Assembly (NCBI RefSeq): GCF_032362555.1 | Contig: NC_083516.1 | Location: 3,993,001-4,057,000, forward strand | From: Amyelois transitella | Lineage: Eukaryota > Arthropoda > Insecta > Lepidoptera > Pyralidae | Length of the DNA stretch: 64,000 nucleotides | Direction: 5' to 3' | Shown: piece by piece, positions 13,735 through 26,339 of the stretch | Numbering within the stretch: the stretch's first letter is position 1 | Layout: every line of letters begins with the position of its first letter | Made by a program: the position numbers and the translations under genes | The notes under the pieces: generated by a model | Told to the model about the DNA's origin: nothing | Seen by the model: only the letters and a program-made list of their open reading frames with translations | The model's database searches: none

Positions 13735-13868
13735 TGCAGATGGCGCTTAATTCACGTGGGCGATGCTGCGGGTAAAAGCTAGTTGTACCATCATCTTGGA
13801 TTGGGCGAATTAGGGTTTTATCCAAAGCGACTCCCATCTGCCCTTCGCAACCTCTGCATACTTCCATG
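13735..13868 (-). repeat. Second moth SINE-like family, fragment
   Basis: On the minus strand it carries 'GCAGAGGTTGCGAAGGGCAG', 'GGGAGTCGCTT' and 'AAACCCTAATTCGCCCAATC'. The same phrases recur at 20465-20683 (+), 51754-51935 (-) and 52755-52885 (-). A more degenerate match is present at 45097-45205 (+). The family links 'GGTTGCGGAGG', 'GGGAGTCGCTTCGTGTAAAA', 'CACCCAATC' and 'GGATGCAACC'. No coding capacity. Confidence 0.55.
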
Positions 13869-13901
13869 ATCCGCAAAAATGACAAATTAAAATAAAATTT
13901 T

Positions 13902-14125
13902 ACATACATACATATAATCACGTCTATATCCCTAGCGGGGTAGACAGAGCCACCAGTCTTGAAAAGACTGATAGGCCACGCTCAGCTGTTTGGCTAAGTG
14001 ATAGAATTGAGATTCAAATAGTGACAGGTTGCTAGCCCATCGCCTAAAAGAGGAATCCCAAGTTTATAAGCCTATCCCATAGTCGCCTTTTACGACATCC
14101 GAGGGAAAGAGATGGAGTAGTCCTG
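13902..14125 (-). repeat. Moth SINE (ATGT-tail family)
   Basis: Copy in reverse orientation: the (TACA)n tail is on the left and the body runs to 'GGAAAGAGATGGAGTAGTCC'. The usual 5' head is missing. At 14126 it joins directly to a LINE 3' end in the opposite orientation. Confidence 0.75.
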
Positions 14126-14404
14126 GTTCGGTCATGTGGAGAGGATGAATGAAAACAGGTTGACTAAGCAGTTATACAAGGTGAGTGTGGAGGGAAAGGA
14201 CGGAGTGGGAAGACCTAGACGAACGTACCTTGATCAAATTAAGGACGTCCTGGTAAAGGGTCAGGTCAAAAGTACCCGAAACCGCCGAGCTTGCATGAAA
14301 AGAGTTATGAATGTGGATGAAGCGAAGGAAGTATGCAGAGATCGTGGAAAGAGGTAGTCTCTGCCTACCCCTCCGGGAAAGAGGCGTGATTTTATGTATG
14401 TATG
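14126..14404 (+). mobile_element. RTE-like LINE, 3' end fragment
   Basis: Encodes the C-terminal end of a non-LTR retrotransposon polyprotein, with the phrases VERMNENRLTKQLY, GRPRRTYLDQIKD, KSTRNRRACMKRVMN and VDEAKEVCRDR at 14136-14357. This motif string is characteristic of lepidopteran RTE-type LINEs. A short 3' UTR follows ('CTGCCTACCCCTCCGGGAAA'), then a (TATG)n tail. It is 5'-truncated and so dead. Relatives lie at 41279, 47658 and 54743. Confidence 0.75.
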
Positions 14405-15794
14405 CTAAAAGCGACGAATTTAATAACAGCATCTACAAAAAACCGTACTCATAATCGATCATGATTACACATTAAGATGCTTAAAAACCCAAGTTTCCTC
14501 ACGATGTTTTACCTCCCTTAAGATCAACGGTTACTTAGCAGTCAAACAGAAACGTAAATCAGTACATTCATGTTTTAAACATTATATACTTACTCGTTGA
14601 TTATGTTTTAAAATGGAGATAATATTTGGGGCAAGTACAGGGCAAAAACAGACACCGTATAGGTAAAGTATCAATTTTTACTTTTAATATCTACAATAAT
14701 ATCGCTACAAATGTTCGTTTTGCTGTAAACTTTGGTATTACTAGGTAAGTAATTGCTGTACAACAACGGAATGTTAAAACTTTTATTAAGCTATAATTTT
14801 GAAAACTGGAAATATATTGCAACTTACTGGATACTTACCTATTGTTTTGTAGGTAGGCATATTCCTTGTATTGTTTTTTTGTATAAAATTATTTTTTCGG
14901 TATTCTAAATTGCTTTTTACTTTGGACGTTTTTGTTGTAGTGAGCAGATATTTAGATATTGTGAAATCTTACAATACTTAATATCGTTTAAATAGATCTG
15001 AAGAAATTTCAAATTAAATATAGTTTAGAGTCACTTAAGATCGCTCGAATTACACTAGCTAGATACCGCGAGTAGTCACCATCTGTATAAAAATCAATAA
15101 GTCATCAAATTTTTTTTGATAGATTTGATTCTACAGCTTAAAACTATAAGATATAGGTACTTTGGTTAGTGACAATTACAACATAATAGTTTAAAACAGT
15201 TTCGAAGAAACGTCCATTGCACTTTATTTTAAAGAGTTTTGCCAAGCGATTTCTCTGGCGAACATATAAGGACACTTGCGGAATTTAGCTAGATCTGTCT
15301 AGGTCTATGGGGTTCTTGTATTGGTGCCATACGTTTCGATCTCATCACGATGACATTATAACGTAAGTTAGAGTTCCGTATGGATATAATTGTATTTAAT
15401 GATGATGTGATTAATGAACGAAGTGCTGTATTCAATTCGCTCAATAAGTTTATCAAAATGAAACTACCTTTTTGTGAGTTTGTACCATATGTGCGAAAAC
15501 CATTTTCCCTGTTTATTTTTCAGTTCAGTTAAAGGTTCGCAATATAATGTTTAATTAAACTAGCTGAATGCATAAACATTTCAGAATACTATTAAGTGTA
15601 AATGCAATAAGTATTCTCTAAAAATTAAATATAAAGTAAGTAGGTAACAAATTTAATTTAAGTATGTATCAAAAATCTAAATTCATCAAATTTTTCTAAA
15701 GAGGTTTTAGTAATGGTTTTTTAAAATTATAAGGTACAATAACAATCTCTAATGTGGTTAATAATAGGTACTACGTAATACAATGCAGTCTATC

Positions 15795-18700
15795 TTATAC
15801 GTCTATAATACTGTCGTGTTTTTTGTCGGAAGCTTTGAGTTTCTCTTGCATTTGTGTTAACATGTCCTGCATGCGTCGGATCTGGAAGACAAAAATAGCA
15901 TTAGTATAAATAGATAAAGGAACAAACAGTAAATTACATTTTTATAAAATTAAACGTGATCAAGGACAAGTTATTACAATGATTCGGATGTTTCGGGTAC
16001 GGTCTGTATTCATTATAAAAATTATTACTGGGGACTAGTGATTATACGTCATGAAAGTTTCAACGATTCAATTGATTACCGTTTTGATTTATTCTGTCTA
16101 TTCGAGTGTGGACGTAGTGTCAGCGTTGATGAATTATAAAGGAGATTTAATTTAACCTTTATTGTAACTATATTAGGTACTTACCTCTTCATCCTTTTGC
16201 AACAGCAGTCGGTCGGTATCTGTTATAACTACTTGATCGTTGTTGTTGCCCATTGAATCTCTTTTCAGTTTTCTGAAATGAAAGGAAAAATATTTTTGGT
16301 CAAATGAATTTTATTTTGATCTACACACATTGTTTAAAAATTATAATATAGGAACATATATATTTAAAGTTGTATACTATAAAGGCCGTTCAGTTGAACG
16401 GCCGAGGTTCGCGTGACATGTTGTGTTAACGGTAAAGTAGTTGAGTTTCCATAAAAGGCTTTCCTTCCTGAATCCATGTTAATTCTCTGAATTACTATGT
16501 CCCGACTTGTATAACTACTGCGTATACTGCAGCGGCTCCAGAAATGTGTGTAGGTACTTAGGTACCTACCAACCAACTTATTGCCCAAGTACGACGCATT
16601 GTTAAAATAGATTTTTAAATAATTTCTAGTGCTTTTTTAGTGTTTTTTTGAAGGTGGTAATAATTTAATTTCATTCAATAAAACATCTATCAAAATATTT
16701 ACGTTCGTACGCGTACATTATGTCCACTCTTACTAAGACAAAAGCCATCCATACCCTCTTTCTCTCATGGCGTGCTGTGATATCTGGGAAATGCATTGGG
16801 CACGGAAGTTCTCGTAATGCACGTCCTGTGTGACGTCCTTCAGGTCCTGCATGTGCGTGGAGATGAGCATCGTGCGCAGCTTGGTGAAATCCGAGTGCCG
16901 CGGGTTCTCCACTGAAAACGAACAAGTTGGACTAGTAAGAGCAGCGGAGGTCTGTTGTACACATCAAGGGTTATCTGAAACTAACTTCATTTTTGGAAGA
17001 TTGCACTGAAGGGCTGATTGGCGGTTTATAGGTGAGGTTGCTGATTGTCAAAAATTTGAATCTTTATATCGGTACTCACCATCGACGATTCCCCAAGGGT
17101 ATTGTCGGCCGCGCACGCGCTTGCCTCCGATCTCTAACACGGTGTCTGATGCGACCACTGCGAACGGCGCTGCCGCCTTCAGCTCGCGGTCCTGCTGCTT
17201 GAATTCCTCGTCCTCGTCGCTGTCGCATTCTGGGAACTGGTATACCTGACAACATATTTGGGTCTAATTTATTGCTCTACACTTAAAAATTCTTGTGCCT
17301 AGGTACTGTAGGTTCTGCTTATTTATAAAATTGTAGGTTCTGCTAATTTCTAATGAAATCTCATCCAGTAGACTCGGGAGGGAAGATATGATGTTCTTGT
17401 TACAGATTCCCAATTTTTTGGCTGCAAAAGTCTTTGATATGGTACGTGACAGTATAACATTGATTTAAGTACTGACATTGCTTTCCGTTTTAATTAGTGA
17501 TAATGTCAAATATAAGATTTTTCATTATCTACCATTTGTTTTAAATATGCTATGTTCTGACATACTTGTATCTGATGCTCTTCGAGGTCGGAAAGTATCC
17601 GTGCTTTGAGCTTCTTCACTTCAGCAGCTGTGAGCGAGTCTGCCTTGGCGATCACTACCACTATGTTCACCTTCCGATGTAGCCTCTTCATCATCTCCAA
17701 ATCCACATGTCTTAGACTGTAACAAATAATTTTATTGCATAAATCTACTAGAACTGTGTGTCTGGAAATGTTTTTAACATTATCAAGTGTATCTGAACTC
17801 TCTCTCATCTAGGTAGGCTTCAATCTACATTTATTTAAATATTCTAGATATTCCTTCGTAAATACGCGATTTCTATTCTTTTATTTATGTGTTGTTACGA
17901 TATCATAGCAAAGGTGACTTGATTCTGTAATACAATGTTAAAAGGCCTAGAGGCACGTGTGCTTCCGCAACCAAGAGATAGCCCCTATCGCCCACACCGC
18001 GGCCCTGACCATTTATTAGGTCAACTGCTCATCTAAACACGTCCACACCTATTCATAGCATGATACCGCCTATAAAGTTTTATGCAGTCGTTATTAATAA
18101 TGTCAACGAGATCAACGAACTACATTCCCGTCGGTGCTGTTAAAGACTGAGATGGGGCATTTTGAAAGCGTGACCAATTTAATTTTGTGATAACTACAAT
18201 GAATCATCTTTGACAAGTTACATAATACAAAACAAAGTTTCGGCTTGAGTGTTCATGGACCTCGAAGTAGGTCTGGCCATATATGAAATATGGACCACCG
18301 ATAGGTACCTAATGATTATGATAATATATATAAAAAGTTTTGTGTTTCAACTTTTCGCATGTAGCCTCGTGTAGGTAAAGTCTTGCGTTTAGTTGAATGC
18401 TGTTAGTTGTAAAATTAAACGTAAACGTTTGATTTCTCTCCTGTCATTGATCGTGAATGGTACTTTATATATTTCTATAAATTTGATATATAGATACCGT
18501 GTGGTTCCCGGCAGTGCCGTGTGGTTCCCGGCAGTGCCGTGTGGTTCCCGGCACCAACACAAAAAAGAATGGGACCACTCCATCTCTTTCCCATGGATGT
18601 CGTAAAAGGCGACTAAGGGACAGGCTTACATACTTGAGTTTCTTTTTTAGGCGATGGGCTAGCAACCTGTCACTATTTGAATCTCAATTCTATACTAAAG

Positions 18701-21700
18701 CCAAATAGCTGAACGTGGCCTATCAGTCTTTACAAGACTGTTGGCTCTGTCTACCCCGCAAGGGATATAGACGTGATTATATGTATGTATGTATGTTGAT
18801 ATATATAGGCGAATTCTCAAGGAAATACAAGTGAAAAGGTTTAATGGACCAACAAGAAAAAGCGCTTGAACAAATTACAAGTGACATGGCTCATTGAACA
18901 CAATGGCATAGTCAAGTACACAACCATACTAAATTTTTTTTACACTTGAATCATTTCTTTATTCATTTAAAGGTACTTATAGTAAGAAAAGATCATAAGA
19001 GATAACATATTTACCATAACTAATGTTCAAAGTAATATAGGTACCAAAAATTATTATTATAAAACATCTAACATAGACGTAATTTTTATACACATAATTA
19101 CAAATAAGTTACAAATAATTGAATCTCAATTCTATCATTAAGCCGAACAGCTGAACGTGGTCTGTCAGTCTTTTAAGAGTGCTGGCTCTGTCTACCTCGT
19201 AAGGGATATAGATGTGATTACCTAATGAATGAATGAAGTTACAAATAAGCTTAATGTAATGTAGTGCTTGTTTACCTGTCTGCCATTTGAAGGATTACAA
19301 TAATCAATTTCAACCTTGTGGAATTAATTTAAACATACCTACCTACCTACAACATCACTAGACAAACAATGCGAACTTTATACCTATCGAAAAGAATCGA
19401 ATGCCACGTTATAACATTTGAAATATCATGAAAATTTCATCTAGTACTTACTTCGAAGTACTTATATATAAATAGTACAAACCTATGTGCCCAAGGTGGT
19501 ACAAAGTACAGACAGCAGTGTACCCTATTGTCCTGCATATGCCGCCTGTTTAGACCACTCTCGTCCGTAAAGTACTGTCTGAACTGCTCGTCTATGTAGG
19601 CCGAGCACACTCGCCACGAGTCCTCGCAGTTGATAGCATCGCCGAACCCGGGCGTGTCTACTATAGTCAGCCTTAGTTTCACACCACGCTCTTCGATTTC
19701 CATTGTTTTCTTTTCGATCGTTGTGGTCTTTTCTATTCTATCTGCAAAAAAAATAAATTATAAATCGCATGTAATTGTAACTACAGTTGCTTGTGTAGGT
19801 AATCAATATTGGTATTTATCATATCAATTTAGGTAATGAATACCTATTATTTGCCCTTGGTTGTATAAAATATTTTCACCTGCTAAGGATATTTATAAGC
19901 CATCGCTTGCCATGCATACACCTGTTCTGGAAAGGTCGTTGTTCAATGTTCCAATAAACTACATCATACTTAATAATCTTAGCGATTGGGAGTCCACCTA
20001 ATTATGACGTTCCAGTAGTAGAATGTGCAAGGTCACACAGAGCGACAGCGGTCTGACGATTAATCCCTATTTGGATAACAGTTACTGCCATATATACCTA
20101 TCTGAAAAAAGAATATCCGGTATGGATATCTACACGGAGCGCAAGGTTTAATTTCGTTTTGGCACCTCTTACGACATTCATTCATTCATATTCTAAAATA
20201 TTAAAAAAAACCCACGACATCAAATTTACCTTGTACATCAGGTATTTTCCTGTTCTTGTAGAGGTCTCCCAAAAATAGGCTGTTGATGAGTGTGGACTTT
20301 CCGAGACCACATTCTCCAACCACCATCAGAGTAAAGTCAAACCCTCGCTTCACAGACTTGCGATGCACCTGCTCCGGCAGTGTCGCGAAACCGATGTAGT
20401 CCCGCTCTCCTCGCTCCCGTTCTGATAGCCAAAGTAAATAATATTGATACATGTTTTAAATAACAGCGTCTTAGCGTAAGGTGCCCGGTTCAAATGCGTG
20501 ATGCGCAGAAAGACACAGGTTCAAATCCCACCTTGGCCACGTTACAAATAATCCAATACGGGTTAGGTTTACCTGCAAAGGTTGCGGAGGACAGATGGGA
20601 GTCGCTTCGTGTAAAACCTTGACTCACCCAATCTTGGTTCCATGTGAGGATGCAACCGGACTAAAGGAGGAAAAAAGACATGTTATAAGAGACGATTTTA
20701 AGCCAGTTTCTGAGGCTAATGCATGCTGGATATTAATACTATCTAATACTATGTTACGAACAGAAAATAGAAAATGTATAGGACTGTTATTCCGATTTAT
20801 ATAGATGTACCCGTTCTAACGGTGCATATAAAGTTTAAATATGTGTTTGATATTCTAACTATTAATTTATTTTTAAATAATTCAATCAATGGAATTCACA
20901 CAGAGCGTTATCTTTGGGAGGACAATTGGGCTCTTTCATAAGGAATTATAAAGTACCTAAACCTAAATCAGATACTATGAAGAAGAAGCGGACTCTACGC
21001 AGCAAATGAAACACGAAATATTGTCATTTTAAGAAGAACTTGTCTTCAAAAGTAAAATTGATAAAACGCAGCACCCGACATATGTAAATTGCATATTAAT
21101 ATCCATGTGAACTCTTGTATGAGCCTGACAATAATACCAGAGGAAGCAGGCCATTGCAACGCAGGCAGCGGAGTGTGACACGACAGGTTCCCTTGATACT
21201 TGCCTGGTGCCGTCCAGGGACGCATTCTACGCAAGTATCGGGGACGACTAGCGGAAGTCGGGGACGTGCCTATCAGATCACTTGGACGCAAATGGGTGTT
21301 GTTATCTAGCACTGTCGAACAACCGTCACGCATGAATGGGTGCGCTCGAAAGGGTAAAATGCAAACTACATACATATTTATATGGTTAATCAAAGGTTAT
21401 GTAGTTGTTTGATTATATGATTTCTCTTTATTTTATAAGGAGCCGGGATGAAGCAGGTAAACAACCAATAGTTGAAGTTGAGAATACAACAGTACGAACA
21501 CGTAATTGATTGAGAGAATACAAAAATAATAAATACTTAGCAGACATGGCCGTCCGATGATGATTGTTTATTTACAAAACAAATGAACATCGTAACCGTA
21601 CTGGTACTGACTAGGTAGAATGAAAATAATACAATGAATTGTTTTCATAACATGTACTTACGAGAAAACTATTTCATAACGTAATCTAGATTAATGTCGT

Positions 21701-22384
21701 AAAAAAAGTATTGAGATGACAAAATAATCGTGTGATCAAATCTAGCTGTGTCTTTCATATTTTTACATTAAACGCAACAATAGACTGTTACTGGTATATT
21801 ACTCGTATGAGCTAGAAGTTTCTACAATTTCTTTATTTTCACAAAACATGTAATACCCCATTAGAACTTTTCTTCTTATTGACTTGTGGAAACTGTATTG
21901 TCTACGCTATAATTATTCTACTTTAGGTAATTGAATAAATGTAATTCTCATAGATTGGGATTGAGAATATTATTTTACATATTCTCAATCTCAAAACATT
22001 TGTACTTACTGGTTCAAACATATAGAAGAAAGAAGTAAGTAGCTATAAGTAATTATATATATTTTTTGAGCATATCTGGGACAGTTTTCGCCATCCACAC
22101 TAGTGATCTGTTGTTATTAAAAAATAAACATAACATTCGTCATCGCGCATCTCAAAATATTTTGATTAAAAATTCGATAAGTCTCGTGATATGTTATGAC
22201 CAGTTTGCAAATATTAAGTAAGATACTTGTTTGAAAATATTTACTTACGAATCTTAATCACAGTTCTAAAAGGGGGTTTGTATTTGGTGTTATCCTTGTC
22301 TGTGTCTGTTTCTGTATTCATATTTTCTTTATTATTAGTATCTATATTGATATCTACGATAGCAAAAGAGTCATTTTTTTCCAT
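15795..22384 (-). CDS. Sep4: Septin, SEPT2 group (Sep4-like)
   Basis: GTP-binding filament protein of the septin cytoskeleton, acting at the cortex and cleavage furrow. Eight minus-strand exons: 22249-22384, 20230-20421, 19483-19741, 17566-17716, 17080-17245, 16755-16911, 16185-16272 and 15795-15881. All phases agree and give 411 aa. Residues 54-72 are the conserved [19 protein letters not shown] segment. The P-loop is GECGLGKST (81-89), followed by G3 DTPGFGD and G4 AKAD. The septin unique element includes YENFRAQCI and [11 protein letters not shown], and a C-terminal coiled coil contains [15 protein letters not shown]. The PPWAHR segment and the C-terminal RERGKLKRDS fit the fly Sep4 type better than Sep1, Sep2, Sep5 or peanut, but I could not align it. 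Exon 1 ([12 protein letters not shown]...) has no recognised domain and is supported only by start, donor and phase. Septins work as hetero-oligomers; no partner gene lies here. Confidence 0.92.
18497..18795 (+). repeat. Moth SINE with triplicated 20-bp head
   Basis: Full-length ATGT-tail SINE in a septin intron, antisense to the gene. The head unit CCGTGTGGTTCCCGGCAGTG occurs three times in direct tandem (18497-18516, 18517-18536 and 18537-18554, the last partly merged into the body). The body and an (ATGT)n tail follow. Other copies here have one head unit. Confidence 0.85.
19119..19220 (+). repeat. Moth SINE, 3' fragment
   Basis: Contains 'TTGAATCTCAATTCTATCAT', 'GCTGAACGTGG' and 'GGGATATAGATGTGATTA' only. 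It sits in the septin intron about 325 bases right of the SINE at 18497-18795. Confidence 0.7.
20465..20683 (+). repeat. Second moth SINE-like family copy
   Basis: Contains a tRNA-like stretch 'GGTTCAAATCCCACCTTGG' (a possible B box), then 'GGTTGCGGAGGACAG', 'GGGAGTCGCTTCGTGTAAAA', 'CTCACCCAATC' and 'GGATGCAACCGG'. It starts about 45 bases 5' of septin exon 2 (20421), within the intron, so it lies close to the acceptor and branch-point region of that exon. Confidence 0.55.
21204..21333 (-). CDS. Possible alternative N-terminal septin exon
   Basis: A 43-codon open stretch inside septin intron 1 ([15 protein letters not shown]...RPWTAP). It has codon-like GC content in AT-rich surroundings and ends at the strong non-canonical donor CAG|GCAAGT. 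It ends in phase 1, the same as septin exon 1, so it would join exon 2 in frame, giving ...[18 protein letters not shown]. It could be an alternative first exon starting at this Met or at the in-frame Met at 21393, or a cassette with a weak acceptor near 21336. I do not recognise homology, so it stays a candidate. Confidence 0.4.
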
Positions 22385-22559
22385 ATCGATGTGTGTCTAC
22401 TTTTGCTATAGATATATATCAATTAAACTTGAGGAAGTTTAAAACTTTTCAGGCAAGGCAACCGTTAGATAAATATGAAGAACAAAAACACGGGAACCGC
22501 CGTCACGCACGGTTGATTTCTATTGTGTAAGGAATTTCATGTCGCTGTGATACTCTTGG

Positions 22560-22700
22560 AGATACGTATTTGGGTGTCGGGTACGTGCGCAGGAGTCGCG
22601 GCGAGGTGGACGGCAGATGATCGCGGCCGCGTGCGCTTTTCCGGCACGACGCGCACGTTCACACCGCGCGCGCACAGTTACATACTGACGGACGGCCGCA
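22560..22700. promoter_or_regulatory. CpG-rich patch upstream of septin
   Basis: Strongly GC- and CpG-enriched compared with its surroundings (GCGGCCGCGTGCGC, CGACGCGCACG, CCGCGCGCGCAC) and about 180 bases 5' of the septin ATG on the minus strand. Its position suits the core promoter or 5' UTR of septin. No TATA box is evident. The promoter call is inferred from position and composition only. Confidence 0.45.
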
Positions 22701-24409
22701 AGTTTGATATTAGTGTTAATTTACGTCACCTATTAACAGGTGTAACTGTTAATTAGAATAATTATCATATATATGATCCTTGAAATTTTTAATTACTTAA
22801 ATGTCTTTAGTATTGAATTTTAGGCCACTATGTATTATGTAACCTTAGGTAGTTACTCCACAGATGAAGCTAAAGCGGATACTAAATTATCTCTTTATCT
22901 CGAATGATATCACCAACATTTAAGATTAGTTACTCTATTTAACCTGAACTGTAACGCAACAGAGCCTTGTAGGTATATAGACTCATAGGTACATACATTA
23001 CCGAAGATAACTCGTACAAAATTTGGGTCAACCATCAAAATTGCTTTCAGAAAATATGATACGTTATTGTGCTATTCGATTAGAGTTGTATGCACTTGTA
23101 TGTATCCCGTATGTCTATACAGCTATTCTTTGCATGTTCAATTGTGAGATGGTGCGGAGTCAGCGGCTCCATCCGGTGACGCAACGCATCTACCTCGGAC
23201 ATTTGAACTCTGCTGAGCCCGGCCTGGGGCTTGATGCCTACAATTAATGGACACCCACGCCTACTTAGAAATTCTTTTATAGTTTTTGGCCCATTTTATT
23301 CCATGTAGGCATCTCTATCTTAAGTGCATTCAATAAGTTTTTGCTGCATCTTGTATCTGTAGATATACCTACCATCGGACCTGTGAATCCGGTCTACTTT
23401 TTGAATACATTTAGATAGGAAAGGTATATAAAATATATCAATTTCGTAGAAACGAAGGTGGTTTCAATGCCTTTTTCAAATTCATCTTTCCTTTTCTGTC
23501 CATATTTGTCACACAAAAAGTAATGATTTTCGTTGTAAATTTTTCTTGCTAAAAATTTTGCTCCAAAAATTTTCTCACGCTATGTATTAAAACAAGTTCA
23601 CAAGAGCCCAGTTCCTACTGACAGCTAGGTTATAAGAAAAACAAAAATTTGCGATTCTTAAGCTAAATGGTGTTGATTAAGTCTACCTTGTTATTAATTC
23701 ATATATTATTATGTCGCAACAAGTAAGATTTATTTTGATGACGATCACGAAGGCGGATATAAAGCTAGTCACTGCGCAATTGCGCATGCGTACTACCAAT
23801 TTGCGAGAATTTCCCTTTGACTTTTCAAACCTTAAAAGTACTTACCTCAATAAAAAGAATTACTCAAAAATGCTTACCCATTGTCATTTTCAATGAGGTA
23901 CTTCTTTGGTTCCAGGTAGGTATTGTAATCGGCAACAGTGAAAGAGATATCTTTTATCAAATTTTCATGTTTACCGCCCAGTTATGTAGGATTTTTAAAA
24001 CCCTTCCACAAATTCTTTCCTTTCCCTTGCTTTTAAAATAGCGATTCACAGAGTTGCAAAATCGATCGATTCACAGATTTATTCATATTAGACTACTCAT
24101 TAAAATAATAAATCCATTTTTGATTTATCATGATGTTCAACCATATCTTCTGGCATTTTCAAATAAAGTTGCATAATAGGAGGCTCCTTAAAGATATTCA
24201 CAAAAATATCACTGCAGCTCGAAAGACACCGTTCACTTTATTTCTACACTACACATCTAACGAGTTTGAAATAAATAAAGTCGCGCGACACTTAAAATAA
24301 TATCACGAATCTAATCCTAAATTGTATAATTAAAAACAGTAGAAAAATCGAAGAAAAATAAAATCACATTGTTTGTGCGCCGTCCTGTGCGTGTTGCGTT
24401 ACGTAATGT

Positions 24410-24560
24410 GAGGGTCCCGGGCAGAGCTCGCGCCCTCTCCGGAGGAGAGCCCCGCGCCCCCCGCGCCCCGCAGGACCCTGCGCACTGCCCGCCGCCCAGG
24501 GGGCGCAGCGTCACGGCCGCCCTGCCGATCGATACGCGGGGCGGCAACCCCCGCTACCAA
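24410..24560. promoter_or_regulatory. CpG-rich island in spacer
   Basis: The most GC-rich stretch between septin and carboxypeptidase (CTCGCGCCCTCTCCGGAGG, CCGCGCCCCCCGCGCCCCG, GCCGCCCAGGGGGCG). It may be an upstream promoter or 5' UTR exon for either neighbour. Open frames here on both strands owe their length to the lack of AT-rich stop codons. Confidence 0.35.
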
Positions 24561-25027
24561 ACACAACACTACCATCTCCTTTACCACATGTCCCACTTGC
24601 GTTGCATCTATTGTAATATGACCGCGCGTCCCAGAAACAAACAAGGTCGTTGCATATTTCATGGTCACATCAGTTATTGTTTTAGCATTTCTTTATGTAA
24701 TAATTGTTTTTACGAACATCCGTTCAAACTTGCATAACTTAACTTATATTATTAAGAAGACAAAGATTTGTATATTTGTAAATTCGGTCAAAAGGTTTAC
24801 CTACCGGTTTAAGGAATAGCCCAATTAATCATTGTATGATGTAAGCGTACCATTTGCAATGGTCTAAATTCAAATCCCGCTGCGTTTTTCCGATTTACTT
24901 AGATTAAGTACCTAGTTTAAGCTAAGCAAGTTGTGAAGCAAGGTATTTAGGACATGCAAAGCAACCAAAATTACGCCTGTCGAATATTAAAAGCAATTAA
25001 GTCTACACGTACCGACTTTAGAATAGA

Positions 25028-25236
25028 ACTCCATTCCATATCTTTCCCATTTATGTCGTAAAAGGCATAGGCTTTAGGGATTGCTCTTGTAGGTTATGGG
25101 CTAGCAACCTGACACTAAGCATTTTAATCTCAATTCCATCATAATGCCATACAGGCCTTTCATTCTTTTCAAGACAGTTGGCTTTGCCTACCCCACAAGG
25201 GATAGAGATGTGACTATATGTATGTAGGTACGTATG
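25028..25236 (+). repeat. Moth SINE copy, degenerate
   Basis: Keeps 'CCATATCTTTCCCAT', 'GGGCTAGCAACCTG' and 'CCCCACAAGGGATAGAGATG' with a short (ATGT) tail. The 5' head is lost and the internal body is shortened. Confidence 0.7.
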
Positions 25237-26339
25237 TCATTTATTTACTTCATTTTACAATTTTTTATAATATCATATATAATATTCCCTAAACGTATAA
25301 TTGTAACTGGCCGATCTTTGTATCTGTACTTGAAAAATTTGGCCAGAAAATCGACATGGGGATGTATGTGATCAATAGAAGCCAAAAATTGGACTTTTAT
25401 CGTTTCTCTCTTCGTCTGATTTTACTTGTATCACACGAAACTATTTCTCCGAATTGAATGCTTTAAAATCTTGATTTTTTTAGATGTGTGTGCTTGTCTT
25501 GTAAGTAAGAACTTTTAACCTGGTAAACAAAATTCTCCCCTATTTCTCTTAGGGTGCAATTTATGTTGCTTGTGTTACCATGTTTTTCGTTTTATGGCGG
25601 AAGAAGTGTTACTATAAGTAGTATTAAAATTAATTAAGACCGGCCAAGTGCGAGTCGAACTGCACAGGAAAATTTCAGCTTTCTAGCAGGCGGATAGACG
25701 GACAGACAGCAGAGGTTTAGTAATAGTTTTTACCATTTAAACTATTGGTATGGTCCGTACCCTAGGAACCAGAATCTGATCGTGCAACAAATTCTCTCGA
25801 GAAATCAGGGAAAGCTAGAGTGCGTGGGCGATTCCCTGCGGCGGTGCAGTGGGTCTTATTGGTGTCCGATGGCTGCTCTCGGGAACTCACTGGGTTTAAT
25901 TTGGCAGCTGGATATCTAAATTTAGATGCAAGTATGATCTTTCTCTAGTTGTAAAAATTATAAAAATGAACTAGACAACTTAAAAGATTGAAAGAGCCAC
26001 ACAGGAGTTACACTAATAGTCCAGATCAGGTAGACAAAAAAGGTGAACTGAAGAAGAAAGATCTTGCGCTTGCACAAATTTGTGTCATCAGCCACCCCGA
26101 TAACTTTTGTATCCTAAATTTGTTCTAATTTGCGCATCAGAAAGTAAGTCACGAAGAGAATACTGACCTAATGGTATAATGCATGTAGGTAATGTTACGC
26201 TTTTCCAATATCAAGCAAAGTGCCACTTTAGCACTATGTATATTTAAACTGATGGAAATGATAAGGTATCTATTGAATATCAGGAAATAAAGAACTCAAT
26301 CCGCGGGAAAAGTGCCAGATCAGATGAGAGGCGGGAATC

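Larger units (their letters stand above)
12599..15794. other. DENR-septin spacer, repeat-rich
   Basis: Between the DENR start and the septin stop, both on the minus strand. It contains an (AAAG)n microsatellite (12901-12928) that looks like the tail of a non-LTR element, and a GGTTAGGTTA motif near 12888. There are probable LINE/MITE remnants at 13240-13560 and 13735-13868, and the SINE/LINE composite at 13902-14404. No gene of its own was recognised. From 14420 to 15794 I see only AT-rich DNA. Confidence 0.6.
22385..26339. other. Septin/carboxypeptidase divergent spacer
   Basis: About 4 kb between the septin start (leftward) and the first possible carboxypeptidase exon (rightward). It holds two CpG-rich patches (22560-22700 and 24410-24560), a degenerate SINE at 25028-25236, and a GGCCAAGTGCGAGTC-type repeat at about 25643-25775. 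Several open frames cross the GC-rich patches on both strands, but none shows family similarity or proper splice context. Confidence 0.55.

Noticed and set aside
24369-24737. Protein-coding gene in the GC-rich island
   Set aside because: Frames are open on both strands because of base composition. The plus frame does not start with ATG, there is no family similarity, and splice context is poor.
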